DNA from: Cytophagales bacterium
Lineage (GTDB): Bacteria; Bacteroidota; Bacteroidia; Cytophagales; UBA9547
Assembly (NCBI GenBank): GCA_025360395.1
Contig: JANYCH010000107.1
Coordinates: 1-12,749, forward strand
Length of the DNA: 12,749 nucleotides
Direction: 5' to 3'
Part shown: piece after piece, positions 1 through 7,675 of the stretch
How positions within the stretch are numbered: position 1 is the stretch's first letter
Layout of the letters: every line of letters starts with the position of its first letter
Notes under the pieces: generated by a model
What the model saw: only the letters and a program-made list of their open reading frames with translations
Told to the model about the DNA's origin: nothing
The model's database searches: none
Made by a program: the position numbers and the translations under genes

Positions 1-69
1 GTCCCTGTCATGAAATTGCTTTAGAAACTCAATCTCATTTTGACCTTTAAATGATAAAAAATCCTCCAT
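1..69 (-). CDS. Possible 5' end of a divergent gene, cut by the window edge
   Basis: Reading the minus strand from an ATG at 69-67 gives 23 uninterrupted codons to the window edge, starting MEDFLSFKGQNEIEF. The peptide is mixed and charged like a normal N-terminus, but it is too short to assign to a family, and 23 open codons are weak proof in AT-rich DNA. It would be divergent from the methyltransferase remnant that follows, so the gap near 70-82 could be a recombination junction. If it is not a gene, these bases are further decayed sequence. Confidence 0.3.
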   Translation of the reverse strand, partial: MEDFLSFKGQNEIEFLKQFHDRD

Positions 70-72
70 GTC

Positions 73-397
73 GAATTTGTGTTAACCAAAGAAAGTTACG
101 AAGATTTTAGATAAACGCAATTATCTGGGCTCTACTATAAATAATTATAGGCATTCGGATCATATAAATTTAGCAGACACAATTAAAAATTTAGTTGATA
201 TACCATGGCTTATTTCTTATGACAATGTTTCTCAGATCAGAGATATGTATCCAAATTTTAAAAAATCCACTTTTGCTTTAAACTACACTTTACAAAGTAA
301 GAAGATGGCTGATGAGCTTCTTATTTTTGCTGATAATTTAATTATCCCAACAAACATAACCGTTCGGAACAGAACTGATAACTTAATATTAGTATAG
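73..397 (+). pseudogene. Decayed 3' end of a D12-class DNA adenine methyltransferase
   Basis: Codons 143-397 read without a stop and give the typical C-terminal end of D12-class (Dam/DpnM-like) N6-adenine methyltransferases: NNYRHSDH, then DIPWLISYDNVSQIRDMY, then FALNY and ADELLIFADNLIIP. The family pattern is LYxNxYxHxDH, WxxSYDNxxxIRxLY and ELLIF. Upstream the match moves to another frame: GLYYK at 127-141 belongs directly before NNYRH, so there is a frameshift near 139-144. Further up, in the GLYYK frame, 73-111 reads EFVLTKESYEDFR, resembling the segment before the catalytic motif, followed by TAA at 112-114. The DPPY motif that should lie between is absent, which suggests an internal deletion. 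No N-terminal SAM-binding region is present. The stop at 395-397 is 9 bases before the ParB-like gene, so this was probably the first gene of that operon. It should be inactive. Confidence 0.7.
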
Positions 398-406
398 CTA
401 TTCAAA

Positions 407-1529
407 ATGAGTTTCCAAATAGAAAAAGTCAAAACAAAAGACCTCACTTTTGATTTAAAAAATCCAAGGATCGCAGAGTTCAATTTAGGAACTGAAATTT
501 CAGAGAAAGAATTAATTAAGATTCTTTGGGATTCTATGGGTGTTGAAGAAATCGTCTTGTCAATTAAAGCAAGTGGTTTTTTTGAACATGAATTTAATTG
601 GAATTAGAGAGAATAATCAAAACATTATTTTAGAAGGAAATAGAAGATTAGCAGCTGTCAAGTGTCTTACTGATCCAACGATTGTTAGCCACCTTGGTCT
701 AGTCAATAAAAATATTTTTTCCATATCATCAATTGATAAACAAAGTCTTGAAGAACTTCCTGTAATATTTGTTTCAAATAGAAAAGAGGCTTGGAAATTT
801 ATTGGTTTTAAGCATATTAACGGTCCAGCAAAGTGGGGAAGTTATGCAAAGGCTAAATATATCTCAGAAATAAAAAATGAATTCCAAATTCCTTTAAACG
901 ATATAGCAGATCAGATTGGTGATACTCATAATACAGTTCCAAAATTATATCAGGGACTTCAGGTTATAGAGCAAGCTGAAATGATTGGAAGATTTGATAG
1001 AGGCGATATACAAGATAATAGATTATTCTTTTCACATTTATACACTGCATTAGCCTACGAAGGCGTCAAAGATTTTCTTGGACTTAAATCCATTAGCGAG
1101 GAGACAGCTAATCCTGTCCCTCCGGAAAAAGCAGATGACTTAGAGTCTTTTTTACTATGGCTTTATGGAAGTAAAAGAAAGAAAATAGAAAAGCTCATAT
1201 TATCTCAAAATCCTGATTTAAGGTATCTTGAAGCAGTTTTAAGAAGCAAAGAAGCCACATATGCCTTAAAAGATGGCGTTTCTTTAATTACTGCATACGA
1301 TATTAGTCAACCCAGGACTAAAACATTTGAGCAAAGTTTATTAGAAGCTAAGAGGGCGTTGCAAAAAGCGCAATCAGTATTCACAGAAGGATTTGATGGA
1401 GAGGATATTGCTTTATTTAAACTTGTTGGTACTGTCGCCAATATCGCTGAAGATCTTTATTCTATAACTGAGGCTAAATGGTCAGAAAAGCATAGTACTG
1501 AAAAAAAGAAACGAATTAGTGAAGACTAG
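407..1529 (+). pseudogene. ParB/Srx N-terminal-domain protein, split by a frameshift
   Basis: Two frames join into one protein of about 373 residues. The first runs from ATG 407 to a stop at 605-607 and contains DLKNPRIAEF and IKASGFFEHE. The second continues as LIGIRENNQNIILEGNRRLAAVKCL and runs to 1529. NPR near the start, a 'SGFF..' turn and the (G/E)GxRRxxA-type LEGNRRLAA box form the ParB/Srx fold, which binds or hydrolyses nucleotides in ParB, sulfiredoxin and DUF262 relatives. The rest is helical (for example the QSLLEAKRALQKAQ region) and I do not recognise it as a named domain. The shift lies between the seven-T run at 577-583 and 600; dropping one T at 593-595 restores the frame. 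The GTG at 540 belongs to the out-of-frame overlap and is not a real start. The gene lies between a methyltransferase remnant and a nuclease-like gene, so a role in a restriction-like system is inferred. Confidence 0.75.
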
Positions 1530-1532
1530 CAT

Positions 1533-2444
1533 ATGACTTTTAGAATTGGCGAAAGGCAACCTTCAAGATATAGCACTTATGAAGAATGGGCGGATTATGC
1601 TGAATGTGAAGCATTAAAACATGGCACTATTTCTGCGCTTACTCTTTTCAAAACCGAAACATTAGTATTGGATGAAATAGAAGTAAATGGGATCGAAAGT
1701 GATTCCGACTTTTTAGATTTGAAAGCTGATGAAATGATCTGTGAGATCAATAGAAGAAGTCGAGCTACAAATAATAGATATCCTTATAGTATTGATCCAA
1801 ATGGTTATTCTATAACTTTTCAAGATGTTGATTCAATAGACTGTTGGGTTTATAAATTTTTATTGTTAACCACTAGACTTAATATGTCAAAATATAAAGT
1901 TCAGAATGGAATTGATGGAACTAAAATATTTGAAGAATTGTCAGCAGAGACTTTGAAATTCTATCTTGGAGAAAGATCTCAAGCACAGGTTTTTGGCACA
2001 GCTACACTAGGTGGGTTTTCAAGTAAAGTGAGTACGTTAATAACGAAAATTGGAGAAGGGGGACGATTGAAAAATAATGGTTCCAACAGACCTCAAGATG
2101 ATAAGTTAGATGTTGTGGTATGGCAAGATTTTGCCGATAAAAAATCCTCTAAACTTATAGTATTTGGCCAATGTAAGACCGGTACCTCATGGCATGATGA
2201 CTTGTCAGACCTTTCACCTATAGATTTTTGTAATGCCTGGCTTTCAGATTCTCCTTTAGTTACACCCTTGAAAACATTTTTTTGCTCCCAATATTTTCCA
2301 AATGAGATTTGGTCTTATAAAGGATTTCGAGCCGGTGTCATTTTTGATCGTTTCAGAATTATGGATTATTTACCAATCAATCTAAGTGGGCCTCTTTATG
2401 AATCAATTAAAAGTTGGAGTAAAGGGGCTATTCAACATCTATAA
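1533..2444 (+). CDS. PD-(D/E)XK-like nuclease, putative restriction-type protein
   Basis: Intact 303-residue protein starting 3 bases after the ParB-like stop, so probably co-translated. I do not recognise a named family. The centre carries a restriction-fold signature: FEELSAE (133-139) as a possible helix glutamate, then DDKLDVVVW (189-197, Asp193) on one strand and LIVFGQCKTG (208-217) on the next, giving D-x19-QxK with Gln213 and Lys215 in place of the usual ExK. QxK variants are known in the PD-(D/E)XK superfamily. The N-terminal 120 residues are rich in acidic and aromatic residues and may bind a partner. It is soluble, with no signal peptide or membrane segment. The neighbours, a D12 adenine methyltransferase remnant and a ParB-fold protein, suggest it was the cutting component of a modification-dependent or restriction-modification-like system. 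The nuclease reading is moderate; the cellular role is inferred. Confidence 0.6.
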   Translation: MTFRIGERQPSRYSTYEEWADYAECEALKHGTISALTLFKTETLVLDEIEVNGIESDSDFLDLKADEMICEINRRSRATNNRYPYSIDPNGYSITFQDVDSIDCWVYKFLLLTTRLNMSKYKVQNGIDGTKIFEELSAETLKFYLGERSQAQVFGTATLGGFSSKVSTLITKIGEGGRLKNNGSNRPQDDKLDVVVWQDFADKKSSKLIVFGQCKTGTSWHDDLSDLSPIDFCNAWLSDSPLVTPLKTFFCSQYFPNEIWSYKGFRAGVIFDRFRIMDYLPINLSGPLYESIKSWSKGAIQHL

Positions 2445-2485
2445 TTATTTGGCAGTGATAGAATTCATCTGTTAAACTCAAATTT

Positions 2486-2519
2486 AAAAGGGGAAGGGAT
2501 TGGTCTCTTCCCTTTTTTT
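2486..2519 (+). terminator. Rho-independent terminator after the nuclease-like gene
   Basis: GGGGAAGGGA (2490-2499) pairs with TCTCTTCCCT (2504-2513) around a TTGG loop, with two G-T wobbles. The stem is extended by A-T pairs, and the right arm runs into seven Ts at 2513-2519. It lies 41 bases past the stop at 2444 and closes the ParB/nuclease operon, separating it from the DUF1456 gene. Confidence 0.85.
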
Positions 2520-2553
2520 ATTGCGAATTCAGAAAAACTAATAAAATTTGCCT

Positions 2554-3018
2554 ATGGACAATAACAACATCCTTCGCAGTCTTCGCTACACTTTTGATAT
2601 CAGCGATTCAAAGATGATCCAGCTTTTTGGCCTGGCAGGAAGGGAAGTAACCAGGGCAGAAATCAGTGACTGGTTAAAAGGGGAAGATGATCCCGCCTTT
2701 AAAGCCATTTATGACAAAGATCTATCAGCCTTTCTCAATGGTTTCATCTCTGACAAAAGGGGCAAAAAGGACGGTGAGCCTGTTCCAAATGAAAAAAGCC
2801 TGAACAACAACATTGTTTTGCGGAAATTGAAAATAGCGTTAAACCTTCAGGATGACGACATGATTTCGATTCTTAAACTGAAAGGCATTGAAGTCAGCAA
2901 ACATGAAATAAGTGCATTTTTCAGGAATCCTTCCCAGGGAAAATACATGGCTTGCAAAGACCAGTTTTTGAGGAATTTTTTAATGGGGCTGCAAGAAAAA
3001 TTCCGATCAAAAGGATAG
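2554..3018 (+). CDS. DUF1456 family protein (YehS-like), two repeats
   Basis: A 154-residue cytoplasmic protein built of two copies of the DUF1456 helical domain. Repeat 1 starts NNNILRSLRYTFDISDSKMIQLF (residues 3-25), with EISDWLK further on. Repeat 2 starts NNNIVLRKLKIALNLQDDDM near residue 83, with HEISAFFRNP further on. Length and duplication match the E. coli YehS family, whose biochemical function is unknown. I chose ATG 2554 because family members begin within a few residues of the NNxILRSLRYTF segment; the TTG at 2548 adds only two residues. The gene follows a terminator with a gap of only 34 bases, so its promoter is not obvious. Codon use is less AT-biased than in the block to the left, consistent with this being resident chromosome. 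Confidence 0.85.
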   Translation: MDNNNILRSLRYTFDISDSKMIQLFGLAGREVTRAEISDWLKGEDDPAFKAIYDKDLSAFLNGFISDKRGKKDGEPVPNEKSLNNNIVLRKLKIALNLQDDDMISILKLKGIEVSKHEISAFFRNPSQGKYMACKDQFLRNFLMGLQEKFRSKG

Positions 3019-3138
3019 TGAATATCCAGTAACAATAGAACGGCCAGTTTCAGATCAAGATGACGGCTTCATTCGGATTTAAAACCTAAATTAATTAAGC
3101 GGATAGGCCATTGTGAAATAAAAATTTGATGTGTGAAC

Positions 3139-3170
3139 TTGAGATGGTTAAAAACTTTAGGTTGTATAAT
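3139..3170 (+). promoter_or_regulatory. Candidate promoter for the diadenylate-cyclase-like gene
   Basis: TTGAGA at 3139-3144 and TATAAT at 3165-3170 are separated by 20 bases, close to the TTG / TAnnTTTG spacing of Bacteroidota primary promoters, although the -7 element (TATAATTC) matches only partly. They lie within the 184-base gap before the gene at 3203, which holds no other clear feature. The call rests on motif and position only. Confidence 0.3.
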
Positions 3171-3202
3171 TCTACAGCCGATTATAATTTTTAACTTTCA
3201 AC

Positions 3203-4342
3203 ATGACCCCAAGATCAACTTATAAGGCAGCTTTAACCGTTGCTCCTGAAATTGCCAGACATTTTAACCATTTATATTCTTCAGCATTAGAAAGAAATGA
3301 AAATGACCTTGCCCCGGCACCCGCACAAGAAATTATAGAGACTGTGATAGATGTGGCTTTTTGGGCCAGCCTAAGAAAAGAAGAAGGCAACTCTCCCAAA
3401 ATATCCCTTGCTTATTTCAGAGCAGACAATTCATCACAAAACTTATTATTTGGAAAACACCTGCCACTTACAGCAAGTACCCTTACCAAACTGGCTCCCG
3501 GTTTTGAACGTCCGGGTGTTCATCTGGGCATTTGGGAAGAAAACGGGGAGCTTTATATCTGGGGCGCCGCAAATAAAATCCCTAATTACTGTTTTATACT
3601 TGATGTGGCCGAACCCGGCTTATTGGTAGTAAAACATAAGCGTTTGAATGAGTTCGGAAAATTTACGAACGTGGCCGTCCTTAATGGTGACGAGATAAAA
3701 ATAGTTGACGAAAATCGCGCTACCCTTCCAGGTTGCCCAGGAATGCTTACCTCTTTAATAGGCTTGGAAAAAAAGAAGGAAGAAGGTTTTGTAAACATTC
3801 TGATACAACTCGCTGTATCCATGAGGGCACATAAAAAAGGAGGAACTCTTATCATAGTTCCCTCAGGTTCCGATGAATGGCTTGGTTCCATCCGTCATCC
3901 AATATCATACGCAGTAAAACCTGCCTTTAATGGCTTGGCAGACCTTATCTGGAAAGAAAAAGGATTGCAAAACCAAAATATCTGGCAAACACGACTTAAA
4001 ACAGAAGTAGATATTATTGCAGGACTAACGGCAATTGACGGGGCCATTGTGATGAACGACAGGTTTCAACTTTTGGTATTCGGGGCCAAACTTACGAAGC
4101 TGCAGGGCAGTGACCTGATAGACCAGATGATCACAACTGAACCGATTGTAGGCGGAGAAAAACTGGCTGTTCAACCTGTTCAAACGGGAGGGACACGACA
4201 TTTATCAGCCGCACAATTTGTAAATGACCAGAAATATGCCATCGCCCTTGTAGCCTCACAGGATGGCCGGTTTACCATATTTTCCTGGTCAGAAACAGAT
4301 AAAATGGTCCAGGCACACAGGATTGAATCTTTGTTATTGTAA
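3203..4342 (+). CDS. Diadenylate-cyclase-like protein with N-terminal sensor region (DACNV-type)
   Basis: 379 residues, soluble, no signal peptide. The C-terminal half (about 190-379) has the layout of the DisA_N/DAC fold that makes c-di-AMP from two ATP: GGTLIIVPSG (213-222), the ATP-site DGA motif in AIDGAIVMND (277-286), and GGTRHLSAA (329-337) where active cyclases have GTRHRAA. The final Arg of the RHR motif is Leu334 here, so activity may be reduced or altered. Residues 1-190, with GVHLGIWEENGELYIWG near 105-121, fit the sensor domain known as DACNV that is paired with DAC domains. The domain name is from memory; the two catalytic-type motifs are direct. It is flanked by its own gap and a small conserved gene, with no clear operon partner. 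It probably signals by cyclic dinucleotide or nucleotide binding. Confidence 0.75.
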   Translation: MTPRSTYKAALTVAPEIARHFNHLYSSALERNENDLAPAPAQEIIETVIDVAFWASLRKEEGNSPKISLAYFRADNSSQNLLFGKHLPLTASTLTKLAPGFERPGVHLGIWEENGELYIWGAANKIPNYCFILDVAEPGLLVVKHKRLNEFGKFTNVAVLNGDEIKIVDENRATLPGCPGMLTSLIGLEKKKEEGFVNILIQLAVSMRAHKKGGTLIIVPSGSDEWLGSIRHPISYAVKPAFNGLADLIWKEKGLQNQNIWQTRLKTEVDIIAGLTAIDGAIVMNDRFQLLVFGAKLTKLQGSDLIDQMITTEPIVGGEKLAVQPVQTGGTRHLSAAQFVNDQKYAIALVASQDGRFTIFSWSETDKMVQAHRIESLLL

Positions 4343-4486
4343 ATGGATTTTGGTTCTATTCATGTTTGGGGCCGTTGGCCTATTTGCTTGTTACCTTGTC
4401 GTAATTATTTTTAGAAAGGGAATTAATTGTTGGCTTATAGCTCTCTATACAGGCACGGGTTTTTAGGCATTTTTAAAAATTGCTTT

Positions 4487-4795
4487 ATGGAAAAGACGCC
4501 TCTAATAGAAAAAATAAGAAAAGGTTTAAGTAAGGACCTGGAAACCAAATTAAGTAAAATTTATACCCCCTCTTCCAGATTTGATGAAGAGTTTAAAGGC
4601 AATGCTATTACTTTCTTCACAAACGAAAATGGTGAGCCTTACTCACTTTTTATTGGTGAAAGGACAGCAAACGGAAGTATAAAGGGAGAATATTATTCAA
4701 GAAGAATAAAGAAGAGAGAAGGAGAAAAAATTATTTTAAGCCATTGGGATAATCAAGGTAAAGTATCAGGAAAGCATCCGGGCTTTTCGAAATAA
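4487..4795 (+). CDS. Small conserved Bacteroidota protein of unknown function
   Basis: 102 residues from ATG 4487, soluble and basic. The N-terminal half is helical (EKIRKGLSKDLETKLSKIY). The second half looks like beta strands: AITFFTNENGEPYSLFIGER, then GSIKGEYYSRRI, then GEKIILSHWDNQGK. I recall similar short proteins with the pattern 'GEP..LFIGxR..G.IKGExYxR....HWDxxGK' in many Bacteroidota, always uncharacterised. The frame stays open upstream to a TTG at 4427, but that extension (Tyr/His/Phe-rich) does not resemble the family start, so ATG 4487 is preferred. It sits between the DAC-like gene and the broken rhomboid gene on the same strand, and no function can be inferred from that. Confidence 0.75.
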   Translation: MEKTPLIEKIRKGLSKDLETKLSKIYTPSSRFDEEFKGNAITFFTNENGEPYSLFIGERTANGSIKGEYYSRRIKKREGEKIILSHWDNQGKVSGKHPGFSK

Positions 4796-4865
4796 CAGAT
4801 CTGCACATATTTAATAATATTTACTTTCCCGATTGCTTATATTAGTCGTTGAGAAATAATTTATT

Positions 4866-5414
4866 ATGCGCCTTTCATACAATGCCCCTGTTGTATTAAG
4901 TTTTACTTTTATTGCTCTAGGCGTTTTTGTGCTTACGCATACTATCCTGCCAGTTTAGCAAGGCTGGTTTATAACTTTTCCTATTTTTAACCTTGCAAAT
5001 CCTATTGATTATTTAAGATTGTTCAGCCATATTTTGGGACATCAAAATTTAGAACACCTCGTTGGCAATTTCACATTTATATTGCTTCTGGGTCCGATAC
5101 TGGAAGAAAAGTATGGTAGTCAACGATTGCTGTTTTTCATATTAACAACTGCTTTTATAACTGGTGTCCTAAATGCCTTGTTTTTTAATACTGGCTTACT
5201 GGGTGCAAGTGGGATAGTTTTCCTGTTCATCCTTCTTGCTTCATTTACCACTTTCAAATCAGGAGAAATTCCCCTGACCTTTATTTTAATATTTGTCATT
5301 TTTATTGGCCAGGAGGTGTACAATGCCCTTGGTAATGACAATATTTCACAATTTGCCCATATTCTGGGAGGAATTATTGGGAGCGTTTTTGGGTTTAAAG
5401 TCAACAAGACCTGA
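4866..5414 (+). pseudogene. Rhomboid intramembrane serine protease, interrupted by an amber stop
   Basis: From ATG 4866 the frame reads MRLSYNAPVVLSFTF and continues, apart from one TAG at 4956-4958 (codon 31), to the stop at 5412-5414: 182 codons, a normal length for small Bacteroidota rhomboids. Rhomboid hallmarks after the stop are FSHILGHQNLEHLVGN (53-68), the catalytic serine in GASG (113-116, Ser115) and the catalytic histidine in QFAHILGG (His165), with several hydrophobic membrane segments. The TAG stands where CAG (Gln) would give PVQQGWF, a single C-to-T change. Translation restarting at TTG 5019 would lack the first membrane segment. It could be a real null allele, a sequencing error, or suppressed. 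These proteases cleave membrane proteins within the bilayer; no substrate is suggested here. Confidence 0.85.
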
Positions 5415-5426
5415 GAAAGGAAGCTT

Positions 5427-5482
5427 AAAATTCCTGGAATTTTGTATATTCTTAAAGCATGGCCATTGACCCAGCTTTAAGA
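5427..5482. terminator. Inverted repeats in the convergent gap, candidate bidirectional terminator
   Basis: The 77-base gap between converging genes holds two inverted repeats. AAAATTCCTGGAATTTT (5427-5443) is a perfect palindrome around one base. TCTTAAAGC (5450-5458) and GCTTTAAGA (5474-5482) are perfect 9-base arms around a 15-base loop. Position between two convergent genes supports termination from both sides, but neither hairpin is GC-rich and there is no long T run. Confidence 0.4.
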
Positions 5483-5491
5483 TCTGTCTAA

Positions 5492-7588
5492 TTATTGAAC
5501 AACTAATTTTCTTAAAACAGGTTTTCCGTTGGTTGTTAATTTAATGAAGTAAATTCCAGCCTTAAAGTCAGATACATCAATTTCCTGGACATAGTTCCCT
5601 GGTGCAAGAGAGGCTGGTTTAAATATTCTTTTCACCTTTTTCCCATTTGAATCCAGTATTTCCATATCTAAAACAGCACTATGCGCAGTTCCGAAATTTA
5701 AAAGCACATAATTAGTTGCCGGATTTGGATAAACTGAAAATATAGTAGTTAACGATTCCTGTTCATTCAAACCTGTAATCACAAATGATTTTCTTGGTGC
5801 AGGAATATCTAATTTAGATTTTTGTGCCGAAATTGTGGTTGTAAGTTTGAGCTTATTGGCTGCATTTGATACAATTGCCCCTTTGTAAGGAGATTTAAAG
5901 GGGCCTGTCTGGCCATTTGTCTGGGTTTTAGAAGTAGAATCTAAAATATTAACATAATACCAATCTGCCTGGGTGGAATCTTTCTTAACATCCAGCATCA
6001 TGTATCCTTGTTGTACCAGGTCCACATATTTCAAATGAGGATTGTAGTATACATATCCCGTATTGCCTGCCATTGTATCAATTTTAGTTTTTGCCAATCC
6101 TACCTGGCCAAGGGAAAAAGGGTTATTCATTTGATACTGTAAAGCCAAAGCAGAATTCAAAGGCAGGGTTTCATCAAAATTCTGAGAAGAAATCCCCGGA
6201 GTTCCCAGTTCAACTGCGACAGACCCATTTCCATTCAGCCTGTTATAGGTAGGTGAAGGCAATGGCATATTAAAACTTTCAGCATTAGGATAGATCGTAG
6301 GAGTGGTAACCATATCGAAAGCCCAACTGCAGTGGGAATCGCCTGTCAGGAAGATAACATTGTCTATTTTCTTATTTTTTATTGAGTCAATAAGTGCGGC
6401 ACGCTGTGTCGGATGACCTCTCCAATCGTCTATAAACTGGTCTTCGACAGCACGTATTTTATTTATATCAGTAGGATTTGGAGCAGGCGGATTGGTGGTG
6501 GAACCTGCAGCAAAACCTACATTATATTTTGAAATAATGGTTTGATTACCAACAATTTTCCATTTAGCAGTAGAAGCCTTCATGCCATTAAGTAGCCAGT
6601 CAAACTGTTCTTTGCTGATCATTTTCCTGACTGGGATATCAGCATCGTCAAAATGTGCAGGAGGCATATCCCTTGCTTCTATCCGGGTATCTAACATAAA
6701 CAATTCCATAAGGTTGCCATAAGAAACTTTCCTGTAAACACTTTCAATTGCATTATCACGAATTGGCATCCATTCAAAATAAACTTTTTTTGCCAAAGCT
6801 TTCCTGTTAATCCAAAGGCCTTCTAAACCTTCAGTATGGTTCTGTGCTCCTGTAACATATGCGTCGTTGGCAAATTCATGGTCATCCCAAACACTGATAA
6901 ACGGATGTTGCTGGTGGGCACTCATCATGTCCTCATCTAACCTGTAAACAGAATATCTCAACCTGTAATCAGCTTTGTTAATTATTTCATGTGCTGGTGC
7001 CAGATTGCCATTTCGGTTTTTCAAGCTTGCAGTGCGGTATTGACCAGGCGCATACTCATAAATATAATCCCCCAGGTGGATCACTGCATCAATATCATTT
7101 CTTTCTGCAATTCTTCCGTAAGCATTAAAAAAGCCGCCCTCGTAATTATTGCATGAAACAACAGCAAATTTCAATTGGCTATTTTCATTGACACCTGCAG
7201 GAACAGTCTTAGTACGTCCAATTACTGAGCTTTTTCCAATAGCACTGAAATAATAGTAATATGTAGATCCGGCAGTCAAACCAGTCACATCCATTTTTAC
7301 TGTATAATCTTTTGTTGAATCTGTAAGGGCTTCACCAGTTTTTATAATGTTTTTGAAAGAAGTGTCGGTAGCGACGAAGTATTTCACATGTATGGTACTG
7401 TCGGCTTCCGGCGTAACCCTTGTCCAGATAATAACCCTGTCCGATAAAGGATCGCCAGAGGCAACACCATGGTAAAAAGGCTTTAATTCAGGTTTAAAAG
7501 GCATTTTACCATTGTTGATTTTGCTGGGCTGCGCCAGAGCAGAAATTGCCATTGTTAAAAGCAATAAGCCATGTACAAATTTTTTCAT
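5492..7588 (-). CDS. Secreted PhoD-like alkaline phosphatase with T9SS sorting domain
   Basis: 698 residues from ATG 7588. The start ten codons further up would place extra residues before the signal peptide MKKFVHGLLLLTMAISALAQ, so the internal Met is preferred. The PhoD N-terminal domain begins at HGVASGDPLSDRVIIWTRV (about 40-58). The metallophosphatase domain follows, with VVSCNN, HLGDYIYEY (171-179), SVWDDHEFAND (232-242), LFMLDTR and FLTGDSHCSWAFD carrying the metal ligands. The last 80 residues (FSVYPNPATNYVLLNF to the C-terminus) are a type A sorting domain for the type IX secretion system, so the enzyme should be exported across both membranes and kept on the surface or released. PhoD enzymes cleave phosphate mono- or diesters. 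It is longer than plain PhoD because of the sorting tail. The 87-base gap upstream separates it from the deacetylase gene on the same strand; no Pho-box is evident to me. Confidence 0.9.
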   Translation of the reverse strand: MKKFVHGLLLLTMAISALAQPSKINNGKMPFKPELKPFYHGVASGDPLSDRVIIWTRVTPEADSTIHVKYFVATDTSFKNIIKTGEALTDSTKDYTVKMDVTGLTAGSTYYYYFSAIGKSSVIGRTKTVPAGVNENSQLKFAVVSCNNYEGGFFNAYGRIAERNDIDAVIHLGDYIYEYAPGQYRTASLKNRNGNLAPAHEIINKADYRLRYSVYRLDEDMMSAHQQHPFISVWDDHEFANDAYVTGAQNHTEGLEGLWINRKALAKKVYFEWMPIRDNAIESVYRKVSYGNLMELFMLDTRIEARDMPPAHFDDADIPVRKMISKEQFDWLLNGMKASTAKWKIVGNQTIISKYNVGFAAGSTTNPPAPNPTDINKIRAVEDQFIDDWRGHPTQRAALIDSIKNKKIDNVIFLTGDSHCSWAFDMVTTPTIYPNAESFNMPLPSPTYNRLNGNGSVAVELGTPGISSQNFDETLPLNSALALQYQMNNPFSLGQVGLAKTKIDTMAGNTGYVYYNPHLKYVDLVQQGYMMLDVKKDSTQADWYYVNILDSTSKTQTNGQTGPFKSPYKGAIVSNAANKLKLTTTISAQKSKLDIPAPRKSFVITGLNEQESLTTIFSVYPNPATNYVLLNFGTAHSAVLDMEILDSNGKKVKRIFKPASLAPGNYVQEIDVSDFKAGIYFIKLTTNGKPVLRKLVVQ

Positions 7589-7675
7589 AGATTGTGCATT
7601 TAGGTAAATTCTATCCAATAGTAAGCTTATTTACTTAAAGAACAGGGAATTGTAGGTTAAGATTGTTTTAACAAA

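Noticed and set aside
540..606. GTG start at 540 for the long ParB-like frame
   Set aside because: The first twenty or so residues from this start read a nonsense frame of the upstream coding sequence; the true N-terminus is the frame starting at 407.
2521..2550. TTG and TAAAATTTG as a promoter for the DUF1456 gene
   Set aside because: Transcription would start at or after the ATG, and the -7 element has one base too many between TA and TTTG.
2548..2553. TTG start for the DUF1456 gene
   Set aside because: ATG 2554 matches the usual family N-terminus and the extension adds only two residues.
3586..3891. 101-codon minus-strand ORF inside the DAC-like gene
   Set aside because: It is the antisense shadow of a well-supported coding sequence and shows no domain.
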